Part shown: positions 17,202-25,167 of the stretch, piece after piece
How positions within the stretch are numbered: the stretch's first letter is position 1
Layout: each line of letters begins with the position of its first letter
Assembly: GCA_031375105.1 (NCBI GenBank)
Contig: JANMHJ010000035.1
Span: forward strand, 1 to 64,000
Direction of reading: 5' to 3'
Length of the DNA: 64,000 bases
Source of the DNA: JANMDU01 sp031375105
GTDB taxonomy: Bacteria; Pseudomonadota; Gammaproteobacteria; Burkholderiales; Burkholderiaceae_C
Position numbers and translations under genes: made by a program
The notes under the pieces: model-generated
Told to the model about the DNA's origin: nothing
Database searches by the model: none
Seen by the model: the letters and a program-made list of their open reading frames with translations, nothing else

Positions 17202-18521
17202 ATGAGCACCTCCATTCGCTATCTGCGCCTGTATTTGCATCTGCCGCAAGGTGGCCGAAGCGCCATCGGCTATCTCTCGCAATATGGCGATTTGATGCGC
17301 GTGTCGTTTGATGAAGATTATGTGAATGACCCACAGCGCCCCACGCTCTCTCTGGCCTACGTGGGCGGCAGTGATGCGGATACCCGCGCCATTCTCTCGG
17401 CGCAGCGCGACGAGCGCGTTTCGCGCAGCGATGCGCATTGGCCGGTGTATTTTCAAAATCTGCTGCCCGAGGGGCACAACCGAGAGCGCTTGGCTCTGGA
17501 GCGCCGCTGCGGCGTGGATGATGAATTTGAGTTGCTCGCAGCGGCGGGGCATGATCTGATGGGCGCGGTGGAAGTGGAGCCCGTCTCGCCGAACTTAGAG
17601 ATTCCGCAGACGGTGCGCCATTGGCATACCGCATTGGGCTTGGATGTCTTGGAGCCTGGCTTTGTGGAGGAGCCGGTGGAAGACGCGGCTTCGCTGCCGG
17701 GGGTGGTGACGAAATTTTCTGCCGTCAAAGATGGCAGGCGTTATGTAGTGAAAAGGCGCGGCGGCTATGGCGGCATGGCAGGCGACACGATTTTGAAATT
17801 GCCCACTACGGCGCATCCAGATCTGGTGGCCAATGAGTTTGCGGGTTATCAACTGTGCGGTGCGCTGGGCTTAGATTGCGCAAAGGTCAGCATCATCAGC
17901 CGAGCGCAGGCAGATTTGCCGACAGAATTGCCGTTTGCAGAGATATTGGCCGTGCAGCGCTTTGATCGCGCTGCAGGCGGCCAGCGGATTCATATGGAAG
18001 AATTTGCCCAAGTGCTGGGCTATGCGCCGCGCCACAAATACGGCAAAGGTATCGCGCATGATTATTTGCGCATGCTGCAATTGCTCAATCTCTATTCCAG
18101 TCGCAGCGCGATGGACGTGCAGGAGTTTTGCAACCGATTCGCGGCTTTCATTTTGATGGGCAACACCGATGCGCATTTGAAAAACTGGGCGCTGATGTAC
18201 CCAGATGGCCGCCAGCCGCAGCTCGCCCCGCTGTATGACCCGGTTTGTGTGAGCGCGTTTCTTGAAGACGTGCCAGCGAGCGACTATGCCGTGAACCGCG
18301 CGATTGACAAAACCTTGCGTGCTTTCACTTGGGATGATTTCTCAGCTCTGCTCAAGCAAGCAGGGCTGCTGCGCCCCAGCAACGTATTACGCAAATGCAA
18401 AGAACTGGTGAGCCTTGCGCAATCAGATTGGCCAGCGCTGCTCAAAGACGCGCCGCCAGCAGTGCTGCGCAGCGTCAAAGAGCGGTTGAATGGTGGCGTG
18501 CGTTTGAGTCTCCTGAAGTGA
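17202..18521 (+). CDS. hipA: HipA-type serine/threonine kinase toxin
   Basis: A 439-residue kinase, the same length as E. coli HipA. The catalytic loop GNTDAHLKNWAL has D323 and N328, and PLYDPV has D346; the 23-residue gap between the two aspartates equals that in E. coli. The SLPGVVTK segment carries S164, matching the autophosphorylated S150. E. coli HipA phosphorylates glutamyl-tRNA synthetase and causes growth arrest; the target here is unproven. All key residues are present, so the toxin looks functional. Confidence 0.9.
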   Translation: MSTSIRYLRLYLHLPQGGRSAIGYLSQYGDLMRVSFDEDYVNDPQRPTLSLAYVGGSDADTRAILSAQRDERVSRSDAHWPVYFQNLLPEGHNRERLALERRCGVDDEFELLAAAGHDLMGAVEVEPVSPNLEIPQTVRHWHTALGLDVLEPGFVEEPVEDAASLPGVVTKFSAVKDGRRYVVKRRGGYGGMAGDTILKLPTTAHPDLVANEFAGYQLCGALGLDCAKVSIISRAQADLPTELPFAEILAVQRFDRAAGGQRIHMEEFAQVLGYAPRHKYGKGIAHDYLRMLQLLNLYSSRSAMDVQEFCNRFAAFILMGNTDAHLKNWALMYPDGRQPQLAPLYDPVCVSAFLEDVPASDYAVNRAIDKTLRAFTWDDFSALLKQAGLLRPSNVLRKCKELVSLAQSDWPALLKDAPPAVLRSVKERLNGGVRLSLLK

Positions 18522-18544
18522 TTTTTAGAAGGAAAATGGCCGGT

Positions 18545-18589
18545 AGTCGGCGTATTTAATGCGTGAAGCGCTATGAAATTGATAGTAAT
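18545..18589 (+). repeat. Family A repeat
   Basis: GTCGGCGTATTTAATGCGTG then AAGCGCTATGAAATTGATAG, between the convergent hipA and outer-membrane protein genes. Confidence 0.75.
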
Positions 18590-18626
18590 ATGTATGTGCT
18601 GCCAGAGAACAGACGAACACAGAACA

Positions 18627-19280
18627 TCAAAATTCCCAGCTAAATCCAGCGTAGGCCGTGTTTTGTGTGTTGTAGCGGCCAAAAGCGGCGGAAAGCTTGA
18701 GGCCTTTTTGTATTTCCCAGCGCGCGCCGATTTGTTTGCCTGTGTCTGAGCCGGTACTGCTGTACACATCCAGCGTGAGCTGCACTTTGTCTGCGACCGG
18801 CGCTTCTGCGCCAAGCGCCCAGTTGTTCGCATGACCTTGGCCGCTCGATACGCTCGTGCGGCCAAGGTTGGCGTGCAATACATAGCCCGATTCAAAGCGG
18901 GCGGTGCCCAAAGCGGTGAAGGTAGTCTCATTTGCAGATACACCGCCCGATTTAGCGTGAACATAATCCAGCTTCACGCCGGCGCTGAAAATGCCGCTTT
19001 TGAAGGGAATCCATTTGGCAGACAAGCCGGTGGCATTCCCCGAGGCGGGAATGCTGCTGTCGCGAGCGCGTTGCAAGCTCAGGCCCAGCTCTACATTGTC
19101 AATCGGAGAAAAGCCGCCGCTCAGGCCGTAGGCGCGCTCTGAACCTGATTTCACAAAACCGCCTTCGATCTTTTTACCGCCTTTATCCAGCGTGCCCGCG
19201 TCATCAGTAATCATCGGCGCTTCTGCAAAAGCGAGCGTGCTGCACAGAGTTAATGCGCCAAGAAGGATATGTCGTTTCAT
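18627..19280 (-). CDS. Putative outer-membrane beta-barrel protein
   Basis: A 217-residue protein with a signal peptide (MKRHILLGALTLCSTLAFAE) and alternating strands (ELGLSLQRARDSS, LKLSAAFGRYNTQNTAYAGF) ending in F, the usual terminal residue of beta-barrels inserted by BamA. I do not recognise a named family. I start at the ATG at 19280; a start at 19307 would place nine residues before the signal peptide. A near-perfect 26-bp palindrome lies 15 bases upstream. Confidence 0.75.
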   Translation of the reverse strand: MKRHILLGALTLCSTLAFAEAPMITDDAGTLDKGGKKIEGGFVKSGSERAYGLSGGFSPIDNVELGLSLQRARDSSIPASGNATGLSAKWIPFKSGIFSAGVKLDYVHAKSGGVSANETTFTALGTARFESGYVLHANLGRTSVSSGQGHANNWALGAEAPVADKVQLTLDVYSSTGSDTGKQIGARWEIQKGLKLSAAFGRYNTQNTAYAGFSWEF

Positions 19281-19294
19281 GATGATGTATACGC

Positions 19295-19320
19295 TGCTTG
19301 AAATCAATTGGATTCAAGCA
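19295..19320. promoter_or_regulatory. 26-bp palindrome upstream of the outer-membrane protein
   Basis: TGCTTGAA (19295-19302) and TTCAAGCA (19313-19320) flank the self-complementary centre CAATTG, with two mismatched pairs. Its position 15-40 bases before the start codon suggests an operator. Confidence 0.5.
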
Positions 19321-19334
19321 TGTTTAAAATTCAA

Positions 19335-19374
19335 TACTATCAAATAAATAGCGCCTCGCGCAATGAATACGCCG
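19335..19374 (-). repeat. Family A repeat, reverse orientation
   Basis: TACTATCAAATAAATAGCGC then CTCGCGCAATGAATACGCCG. It is closest to the copy at 18545, so the outer-membrane protein gene is bracketed by two inverted copies. Confidence 0.75.
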
Positions 19375-19410
19375 GCGAACTGCTACTTTTGGTCTTAAAT
19401 TTATGTATTT

Positions 19411-19596
19411 CTAGTGCTCATACCGTTTCGCTCTAACTCTTGTACTTGCGTCGTACCATTGGGCATTTGCCTCAGAAATCTTTTTGAAAACACACGCGAT
19501 GTAGGGCTCGGTGATTGAAAGATGGTCTCCGCGCGCCTTCCAAAAAAATTTCTGATTCAACCACCCAATGGTTTCCGCTGGGTGATCTGTTGGCAT
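19411..19596 (-). CDS. Small ORF, unidentified; duplicated at 20483-20617
   Basis: Sixty-one residues from the ATG at 19596, or 92 from a GTG at 19689 that overlaps the upstream gene. It contains AETIGWLNQKFFWKARGD and ISEANAQWYDAS. I do not recognise it. A 134-bp part (19447-19580) recurs in inverted orientation at 20483-20617, where the frame is broken. The shared peptide pattern suggests both derive from one real gene, and this copy may itself be a fragment. No Shine-Dalgarno sequence is visible. Confidence 0.35.
   Translation of the reverse strand: MPTDHPAETIGWLNQKFFWKARGDHLSITEPYIACVFKKISEANAQWYDASTRVRAKRYEH
19447..19580 (-). repeat. Left copy of ~135-bp inverted duplication
   Basis: On the minus strand it begins CAGCGGAAACCATTGGG and ends AATGGTACGACGCA. 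Both ends match the right copy (20483-20617) closely; the middle 35-40 bases differ. The pair flanks 902 bp holding one unidentified gene. Confidence 0.8.
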
Positions 19597-19651
19597 TCTG
19601 TTGAGTCGCGAAATGCGTGTCCTGCACCAAATGGGACAAAGCAGTGAGGCA

Positions 19652-20395
19652 TCAGGTTTGGACGCGTGATAGATGTTTAAGCAATGCACGTCCGCCGTCG
19701 CTAGAAACGGTCAACGAAGCGGACGCACCAAGCGTCGGTGGATACACAACCAGATGCTCAGTGTTCTGGAAACTTGAAAATCCCCATTTCGACACTGAAC
19801 GCGCTGCAATGACAAGTTTCGATTTCTCGCGAACTAAATCGTGAATGAAGTCACGCGCTTGCTGTGAGCTATGTAGTGCGTCGAGCGCAGTTCGGCGCGT
19901 GAGTTTGGCCGAGTGATAGGGAGCCATTTGCACAATAGCGACCTTGCGAGCAACATGCGCCTGCGCTGCTTCCCTAGATACGAAGTCTCTACGCGATAGT
20001 TCTTCGATAACTGAGCGCAACTTCTGCCTATCTCTTTTTCCCGACATTCCTCTACTTTTAGACCAATAGCCAGCTCCAGCATGTTGATGGAATTCTGGGT
20101 CTAAATAAAAGAGAGGGAACGATCTGTCAGGGAAAGATTGCGCCAAATTACGAATCAACGCATGGCGAAAGAATTGATCTTGCTCCCACTCGATATCTTG
20201 CGCATCAAGGCCAGGATTCAGCATAAGAACAATGACCTCAGCCGTGCGTAAATCGCCAACGAACGGGACGGGTATCAAGGAGAGTTCGAAATCCATGAGA
20301 AATGGAGAGCCGACATCGCTAGGGTGTACAAACGGTGCAGCAATAGGCGTGAATTTACGCCAGTAGTCGAGAAAAGATGTCGTCGCTGTGCTCAT
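19652..20395 (-). CDS. Unidentified protein, cargo between inverted repeats
   Basis: A 247-residue soluble protein starting at the ATG at 20395. It has VIVLMLNPGLDAQDIEWEQD near residue 55, VARKVAIVQMAPYHSAKLTR in the middle, and EHLVVYPPTLGASASLTVSS near the end. The LNPG motif plus a C-terminal PPT segment faintly recalls the uracil-DNA glycosylase superfamily, but I cannot support that. Codon use looks more AT-rich than in neighbouring genes, and it is flanked by inverted ~135-bp copies of a small-gene fragment, so recent acquisition is likely (inference). Confidence 0.7.
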   Translation of the reverse strand: MSTATTSFLDYWRKFTPIAAPFVHPSDVGSPFLMDFELSLIPVPFVGDLRTAEVIVLMLNPGLDAQDIEWEQDQFFRHALIRNLAQSFPDRSFPLFYLDPEFHQHAGAGYWSKSRGMSGKRDRQKLRSVIEELSRRDFVSREAAQAHVARKVAIVQMAPYHSAKLTRRTALDALHSSQQARDFIHDLVREKSKLVIAARSVSKWGFSSFQNTEHLVVYPPTLGASASLTVSSDGGRALLKHLSRVQT

Positions 20396-20482
20396 AGCAT
20401 TTGATTATGCTGCTTCTCTGCTCAGTTGCTTCTTAGATTTCACATTTGCAGAAGCCCTTCTATGGAGCTGTACACACGCTTT

Positions 20483-20617
20483 CAGCGGAAACCATTGGGC
20501 GTTTGAATCAGAAATTTTTTGGCAGCTGCCGGCGAGGAGAGGGTTTGATTGCTATTGCCTTTATCTCGTGTGTTTTCTAAAAAGCTTTATGAGGCAAATG
20601 CCCGATGGTACGACGCA
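20483..20617 (+). repeat. Right copy of ~135-bp inverted duplication, decayed
   Basis: It matches 19447-19580 in inverted orientation. The frame reads SAETIGRLNQKFFG, then reaches a TAA after SCVF, so coding is lost. The surrounding 395-base gap (20396-20790) otherwise holds only repeats and a terminator. Confidence 0.8.
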
Positions 20618-20654
20618 GGCGAGCGGGTGGCGCGTAGCTGGTAGCACCCCAACG

Positions 20655-20680
20655 CCCGTCGAAAAGCTCAGGGTGAACGG
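20655..20680. repeat. Fragment of a widespread GTTCACCCTGAGC-type repeat
   Basis: CCCGTCGAAAAGCTCAGGGT then GAACGG. This motif, with TCGA and CTCAGGGTGAACGG, is common in proteobacterial intergenic DNA as I remember it. Only one half of the usual dyad is here. Confidence 0.45.
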
Positions 20681-20687
20681 ATGAGTA

Positions 20688-20727
20688 ACTATGAATTCGA
20701 TAGCACCCCGCGCAGTATCTATGCCGG
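20688..20727 (-). repeat. Family A repeat, reverse orientation
   Basis: ACTATGAATTCGATAGCACC then CCGCGCAGTATCTATGCCGG. It lies just beyond the right end of the duplication, as the 19335 copy lies beyond the left end. Confidence 0.8.
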
Positions 20728-20751
20728 AAATCAACCATTTTGAGCATAAAA

Positions 20752-20771
20752 AAACGCCCCGAAGGGCGTTT
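20752..20771 (-). terminator. Intrinsic terminator of tyrB
   Basis: AAACGCCC and GGGCGTTT form a perfect 8-bp stem with a four-base loop. On the minus strand the stem is followed by a run of T's. It lies 20 bases after the tyrB stop. Confidence 0.9.
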
Positions 20772-20790
20772 CTCAAAAGGCGATCAAAGA

Positions 20791-21987
20791 TCACATGACT
20801 TTTGCAATACTCGCGCAAACGTGATCAATGTTGTTGCTGTTCAGAGCTGCCACACACATGCGGCCAGTGTCTGTGCCGTACACGCCGAATTCATTGCGCA
20901 GGCGCACCATTTGGTCTTTGGACAGGCCGCTGTAGCTGAACATGCCGATTTGCGTGGTGATGAAGCTCATGTCTTGTTTGACGCCTGCGGCTTTGAGTTT
21001 TTCCACGAAGGCGCTGCGCATGGCTTTGATGCGAACTCGCATCTCGGCCAATTCACCCTCCCACATCTTGCGCAGATCGGGCGTGTTGAGCACCATGGCG
21101 CAGACCGTGCCGCCGTGGGTGGGTGGGTTGGAATAATTGGTGCGGATCATGATTTTGAGCTGGGAGAGCACGCGGCCGCACTCTTCTTTGCTCGCGCAGG
21201 CCACACTCAAAGCGCCGACGCGCTCGCCGTAGAGCGAGAAGCTCTTAGAGAAGCTGGTGGACACAAAGAAATTGAGGCCAGCGGCGACGAATTTGCCGAT
21301 CACCGCGCCATCTTCGGCGATGCCGTAGCCAAAGCCTTGGTAGGCCATGTCAAGGAAAGGCGTGAGGTTGTTGGCTTTGACGACGGCGATCACTTGATCC
21401 CAGTCGGAAGCGGAAATATCGTAGCCGGTGGGGTTGTGGCAGCAGGCATGCAAGATCACGATCGTGCCGGGGGCTGCGGCTTTCAATGCGGCGAGCATGC
21501 CAGCGAAATTCACGCCGCGTTTTTCTGAGTCGTAATAAGGATAGCTTTCCACCACAAAGCCGGCTTGAATAAACATAGCGCGATGGTTTTCCCAGCTCGG
21601 GTCAGAAATCAACACTTTCGCATCGGGCGAGAGTTTTTTCAAAAAATCTGCGCCAATCTTCAAGCCACCCGTGCCGCCGATGGCTTGCACCGTGGCCACG
21701 CGACCTGAGGTAACGATCTCGGAATCCGCACCAAACACCAAGCCTTTGACGGCGCTGTCGTAAGCGGCGATGCCGTCAATCGGCAGGTAGGCGCGCGCTT
21801 TGGGCGCTGCGGCCATTTGCTTTTCGGCTTCTTGCACGCATTTAAGCAGGGGGAGTTTGCCGTTATCGTCGTAATACACGCCCACGCCGAGGTTGACTTT
21901 GGCAGGGTTGGGATCAGCATTGAATTGCTCGTTCAAACCCAAAATCGGGTCACGGGGGGCCATTTCGACGGCGGAAAAGAGGCTCAT
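20791..21987 (-). CDS. tyrB: Aromatic/aspartate aminotransferase
   Basis: A 398-residue class I aminotransferase of the AspC/TyrB type. It starts MSLFSAVEMAPRDPILGLNE and has VNLGVGVYYDDNGKLPLL, ACCHNPTGYD, and the PLP lysine K248 in STSFSKSFSLYGERVG. It interconverts aromatic amino acids or aspartate with their 2-oxo acids; AspC and TyrB specificity cannot be separated by eye. I choose the ATG at 21987 because the longer frame runs into a family B inverted repeat. A strong terminator follows. Confidence 0.92.
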   Translation of the reverse strand: MSLFSAVEMAPRDPILGLNEQFNADPNPAKVNLGVGVYYDDNGKLPLLKCVQEAEKQMAAAPKARAYLPIDGIAAYDSAVKGLVFGADSEIVTSGRVATVQAIGGTGGLKIGADFLKKLSPDAKVLISDPSWENHRAMFIQAGFVVESYPYYDSEKRGVNFAGMLAALKAAAPGTIVILHACCHNPTGYDISASDWDQVIAVVKANNLTPFLDMAYQGFGYGIAEDGAVIGKFVAAGLNFFVSTSFSKSFSLYGERVGALSVACASKEECGRVLSQLKIMIRTNYSNPPTHGGTVCAMVLNTPDLRKMWEGELAEMRVRIKAMRSAFVEKLKAAGVKQDMSFITTQIGMFSYSGLSKDQMVRLRNEFGVYGTDTGRMCVAALNSNNIDHVCASIAKVM

Positions 21988-22020
21988 GGATGGACTTTCA
22001 AGAAAGATACAAAAAGACAG

Positions 22021-22118
22021 CCGAATGCGAAAGAAAGACAAAAGTTGCGCGAAAACCGCGAAAAATGTCATTTTCTTTTTGGCGACTTTCGCGTTACTTT
22101 CGCGCCTTTCGCATTCAG
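22021..22118. repeat. Family B inverted repeat (copy 1, degenerate)
   Basis: GAATGCGAAAG (22023-22033) pairs with CTTTCGCATTC (22106-22116). Further GCGAAA/TTTCGC stretches inside pair imperfectly. It shares the CCG..GCGAAA..GCGCGAAA pattern of the copies at 34010 and 44381 but with more differences. It lies between the divergent tyrB and uvrB starts. Confidence 0.65.
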
Positions 22119-22120
22119 AA

Positions 22121-22143
22121 ATGCATTTTTTTTGAAAATGCAT
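22121..22143. promoter_or_regulatory. 9-bp-arm palindrome upstream of uvrB
   Basis: ATGCATTTT (22121-22129) and AAAATGCAT (22135-22143) are perfect complements around a five-base loop. It lies 58 bases before the uvrB start and may be an operator or a hairpin; I see no standard LexA site. Confidence 0.4.
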
Positions 22144-22201
22144 TACGCTAATCAGTTGGCCTATATTTTATCGCTGCACCGCAGCAAAGTCCGGAAAAGT
22201 C

Positions 22202-24286
22202 ATGCCAGAAGTCTTAGAAGTTATTCCTCAAGTGAAGGAAGGTGAGTTTGTCAGCTATCCCGGCTCGCCGTTTGAGCTGTTTCAACCGTATCCGCCTGCC
22301 GGCGACCAGCCTACGGCGATTGCGCAGTTGGTGGAGGGCGTGCGGGATGGTGAGGTGTTTCAAACGCTGCTAGGCGTCACGGGATCGGGCAAGACATTCA
22401 CGATGGCCAACGTGATTGCGCAAATGGGGCGGCCTGCGATTATTTTTGCGCCAAACAAGACGCTGGCTGCGCAGTTGTATTCAGAATTTCGCGAGTTTTT
22501 CCCGAAAAATGCTGTGGAATATTTCGTGAGCTATTACGATTATTACCAGCCCGAGGCCTATGTGCCGCAGCGGGATTTGTTCATTGAGAAGGATTCGGCG
22601 ATCAATGAGCATATTGAACAAATGCGGCTTTCTTGCACGAAATCGATTCTTGAGCGAAGAGATGTGATCATCGTCGCCACCGTCTCAGCGATTTACGGTA
22701 TCGGCGAGCCGGAGAGCTATCACCGCATGATCATGACGCTGCGTGTGGCTGACAAAATGGGCCAGCGTGATGTGATTGCGCAGCTCATTCGCATGCAATA
22801 TCAGCGCAATGATATGGATTTTTCGCGCGGTATTTTCCGTGTGCGCGGCGACACGATTGATATCTTTCCCGCTGAGCATTCTGAGCTGGCCATTCGAATT
22901 GAATTGTTTGATGACGAGATTGAATCGCTCAGCCTGTTTGATCCACTCACGGGCCGTGTGCGCCAGAAAATTCCGCGCTTCACCGTCTATCCGCGCAGCC
23001 ATTACGTAACCCCGCGTGATCGGGTGTTGATTGCCGTGGAGACGATCAAGTTGGAGCTGGCTGAGCGCCTGAAAGAATTGGTGGGCATGGGCAAGCTGGT
23101 GGAAGCGCAGCGCTTGGAGCAGCGCACTCGGTTTGATTTGGAGATGCTCAGCGAAGTGGGTCATTGCAAAGGCATCGAAAACTACACGCGCCATCTCTCA
23201 GGCGCTCCTGAAGGCGCACCGCCTTCCACGCTCACGGATTACATGCCGAAAGATGCATTGATGTTCTTAGACGAGAGCCATCAGATGATCGGTCAGCTCA
23301 GCGCCATGTATAACGGCGATCGCTCCCGCAAAACCACACTGGTGGAATACGGCTTTCGTCTGCCCAGCGCTTTAGACAATCGCCCGCTCAAGCTGGAGGA
23401 GTTTGAGCAGCGCATGCGCCAATGCATTTTCGTAAGCGCCACGCCTGCGGCTTATGAGAAAGAGCACGCAGGCAAAGTCGTGGAGCAATTGGTGCGGCCA
23501 ACTGGCTTGGTCGATCCTGAGGTGGAGGTGCGTCCGGCCACGCATCAGGTGGACGATGTGTTGCAAGAAATTCGGGTTCGCTCAGAAAAAAATGAGCGTG
23601 TCTTGATCACCACGCTCACCAAGCGCATGGCTGAGCAGCTCACGGATTACCTCTCAGACAATGGCGTGAAAGTGCGCTATCTGCACAGCGATATTGACAC
23701 CGTAGAGCGCGTGGAAATTTTGCGTGATCTGCGCTTGGGCGCCTTTGATGTGTTGGTCGGCATTAATTTGCTGCGCGAAGGCTTGGATATTCCTGAGGTT
23801 TCGCTCGTGGCGATTTTGGATGCGGACAAAGAAGGTTTTTTGCGCTCTGAGCGCAGCCTGATTCAAACCATTGGCCGAGCCGCGAGAAATTTGAATGGGC
23901 GCGCGATTTTGTACGCGGATCGCATGACCGATTCCATGACCAAAGCCATCGGCGAGACGGAGCGCCGCCGCGTGAAGCAAACCGCGTTTAACTTAGAAAA
24001 CGGCATCACGCCAGTCAGCATCATCAAAAAAGTCAAAGATTTGATTGACGGCGTTTATAGCGACAAAGCCAGCAAAGAAATGGCCAAACGCGATCTGGAG
24101 CGCGCGCATGTGGAAGACATGAGCGAACGCGATATCGGCAAACGCATCAAGCAGCTAGAAAAGCAAATGTTTGAGCATGCGAAAAATCTTGAATTCGAGA
24201 AAGCTGCGCGTGTGAGGGATCAGCTGTCGATGCTGCGCGAGCAGGCGTTTGGCGCGACGGGGACGGACAATATTGTGCCGATTTAA
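22202..24286 (+). CDS. uvrB: Excinuclease ABC subunit B
   Basis: A 694-residue UvrB, which verifies DNA damage with UvrA and loads UvrC. Visible are the Walker A GVTGSGKT (K64), the beta-hairpin region YDYYQPEAYVPQRDLFIEKD, helicase motifs (FLDESHQM, RAARN), YGFRLPSALDNRPL, and a C-terminal UVR domain that contacts UvrC (MSERDIGKRIKQLEKQMFEH, AKNLEFEKAARVRDQL). Length is normal. The stop overlaps the convergent downstream gene's stop in TTTAA. Confidence 0.98.
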   Translation: MPEVLEVIPQVKEGEFVSYPGSPFELFQPYPPAGDQPTAIAQLVEGVRDGEVFQTLLGVTGSGKTFTMANVIAQMGRPAIIFAPNKTLAAQLYSEFREFFPKNAVEYFVSYYDYYQPEAYVPQRDLFIEKDSAINEHIEQMRLSCTKSILERRDVIIVATVSAIYGIGEPESYHRMIMTLRVADKMGQRDVIAQLIRMQYQRNDMDFSRGIFRVRGDTIDIFPAEHSELAIRIELFDDEIESLSLFDPLTGRVRQKIPRFTVYPRSHYVTPRDRVLIAVETIKLELAERLKELVGMGKLVEAQRLEQRTRFDLEMLSEVGHCKGIENYTRHLSGAPEGAPPSTLTDYMPKDALMFLDESHQMIGQLSAMYNGDRSRKTTLVEYGFRLPSALDNRPLKLEEFEQRMRQCIFVSATPAAYEKEHAGKVVEQLVRPTGLVDPEVEVRPATHQVDDVLQEIRVRSEKNERVLITTLTKRMAEQLTDYLSDNGVKVRYLHSDIDTVERVEILRDLRLGAFDVLVGINLLREGLDIPEVSLVAILDADKEGFLRSERSLIQTIGRAARNLNGRAILYADRMTDSMTKAIGETERRRVKQTAFNLENGITPVSIIKKVKDLIDGVYSDKASKEMAKRDLERAHVEDMSERDIGKRIKQLEKQMFEHAKNLEFEKAARVRDQLSMLREQAFGATGTDNIVPI

Positions 24287-24882
24287 GGGCGCATTCTTTG
24301 CGCAGGCACCTGCACTTCGACTTCGCCGATCATGTGTTTGAGTTCGCTCAGATGCGCGAGACCAGCTACGCCTGTGAAGCTGATGATCAGGCTGTAGGCT
24401 TGGAAACTGACTTGCAGTTGCTTCAGGCTGCTGAGGTTTTCTATTTCTGTGAGGAGCTGTATGGCATGCTGCGGCGCATGTGTGAGCACAAAGGTTTCCA
24501 TGCTAGTGCGGGCTCGGTAGAGGATGTCAGCGGCATCCTCCTTCGTGTTGTTGCTTAAGCTGTCGGTAAAGCGGGGCTCGGGTACGGCGGGCGCGGTCAT
24601 TTCAGCCAAATTTGCAGGCTCGGTTTGAAGGTAAGCGCTATGACGTGTGTCGTTGGCCGCTGGGCTAAGACGAATGGCAGACGCAGTCTGCACCAAGCCC
24701 AGGTCGATCAATTTTTGGAGTTTGTCCGTGGAGTAAACGCCAGGCTTCAAAGCCAGTTGCAAATCCTGCGCATCTCGCTGACCATCAATGAATTTGAGAA
24801 GCAGGCGCAGATCGTCGGGCAACTCGGAGCCGCGGTTGAATGCTTCTAGGCGGCCTTGGCTGGTTTTGGTCAAAGCGCCCAT
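24283..24882 (-). CDS. Hypothetical protein
   Basis: A 199-residue cytoplasmic protein I cannot assign. An N-terminal segment (RGSELPDDLRLLLKFIDGQR, then LQKLIDLGLVQ) resembles a winged-helix, and the C-terminal half is helical (EDAADILYRARTSMETFVLT). It ends AHLSELKHMIGEVEVQVP. I start at the ATG at 24882, preceded by AAAGGG; the stop is shared with uvrB in TTTAA. The 285 bases upstream hold AT-rich DNA and a TTACAAATTGTAA palindrome at 25111-25123. Confidence 0.65.
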   Translation of the reverse strand: MGALTKTSQGRLEAFNRGSELPDDLRLLLKFIDGQRDAQDLQLALKPGVYSTDKLQKLIDLGLVQTASAIRLSPAANDTRHSAYLQTEPANLAEMTAPAVPEPRFTDSLSNNTKEDAADILYRARTSMETFVLTHAPQHAIQLLTEIENLSSLKQLQVSFQAYSLIISFTGVAGLAHLSELKHMIGEVEVQVPAQRMRP

Positions 24883-25110
24883 GGCCGCCCTTTGGGGTGT
24901 GCAAAGCACTGCCCAGTGGCGATAGGCACTGAGCCATCGATTTCAACTTGGCGACACAAGTTTGAGAAATTCATAGGAAAACAAGGAAAAACACGTTAAA
25001 GGGGTTGCTGCAAATTTGCATCAATCGCGACAATATGCCTATCGACTGCATCACGACAAATGACTAAGCCAACAACAGTTTAATAGAGTTTTGTACCTTA
25101 GAGATCAGCG

Positions 25111-25123
25111 TTACAAATTGTAA
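25111..25123. promoter_or_regulatory. Short perfect palindrome in an AT-rich intergenic region
   Basis: TTACAA-A-TTGTAA is a 13-bp palindrome in the 285-base gap between 24882 and 25168. Nothing else in the gap is recognisable apart from AT-rich, promoter-like stretches. Its role is unknown. Confidence 0.3.
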
Positions 25124-25167
25124 TATTGACCGACTTTAGGTAAATAAATATGGCAATTGCGCTGAGT

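Noticed and set aside
19447..20617. Integron attC sites flanking a cassette
   Set aside because: The copies are inverted rather than direct, and I see no GTTRRRY/RYYYAAC core pairs or integrase.
22021..22143. LexA box upstream of uvrB
   Set aside because: No CTGT-N8-ACAG pattern in the leader; the palindromes present are of other sequence.
24870..24974. A 34-residue ORF on the minus strand (NFSNLCRQVEIDGSVP...) overlapping the start of the hypothetical gene at 24882
   Set aside because: No ribosome-binding site and no recognisable family; may be chance or a leader peptide.
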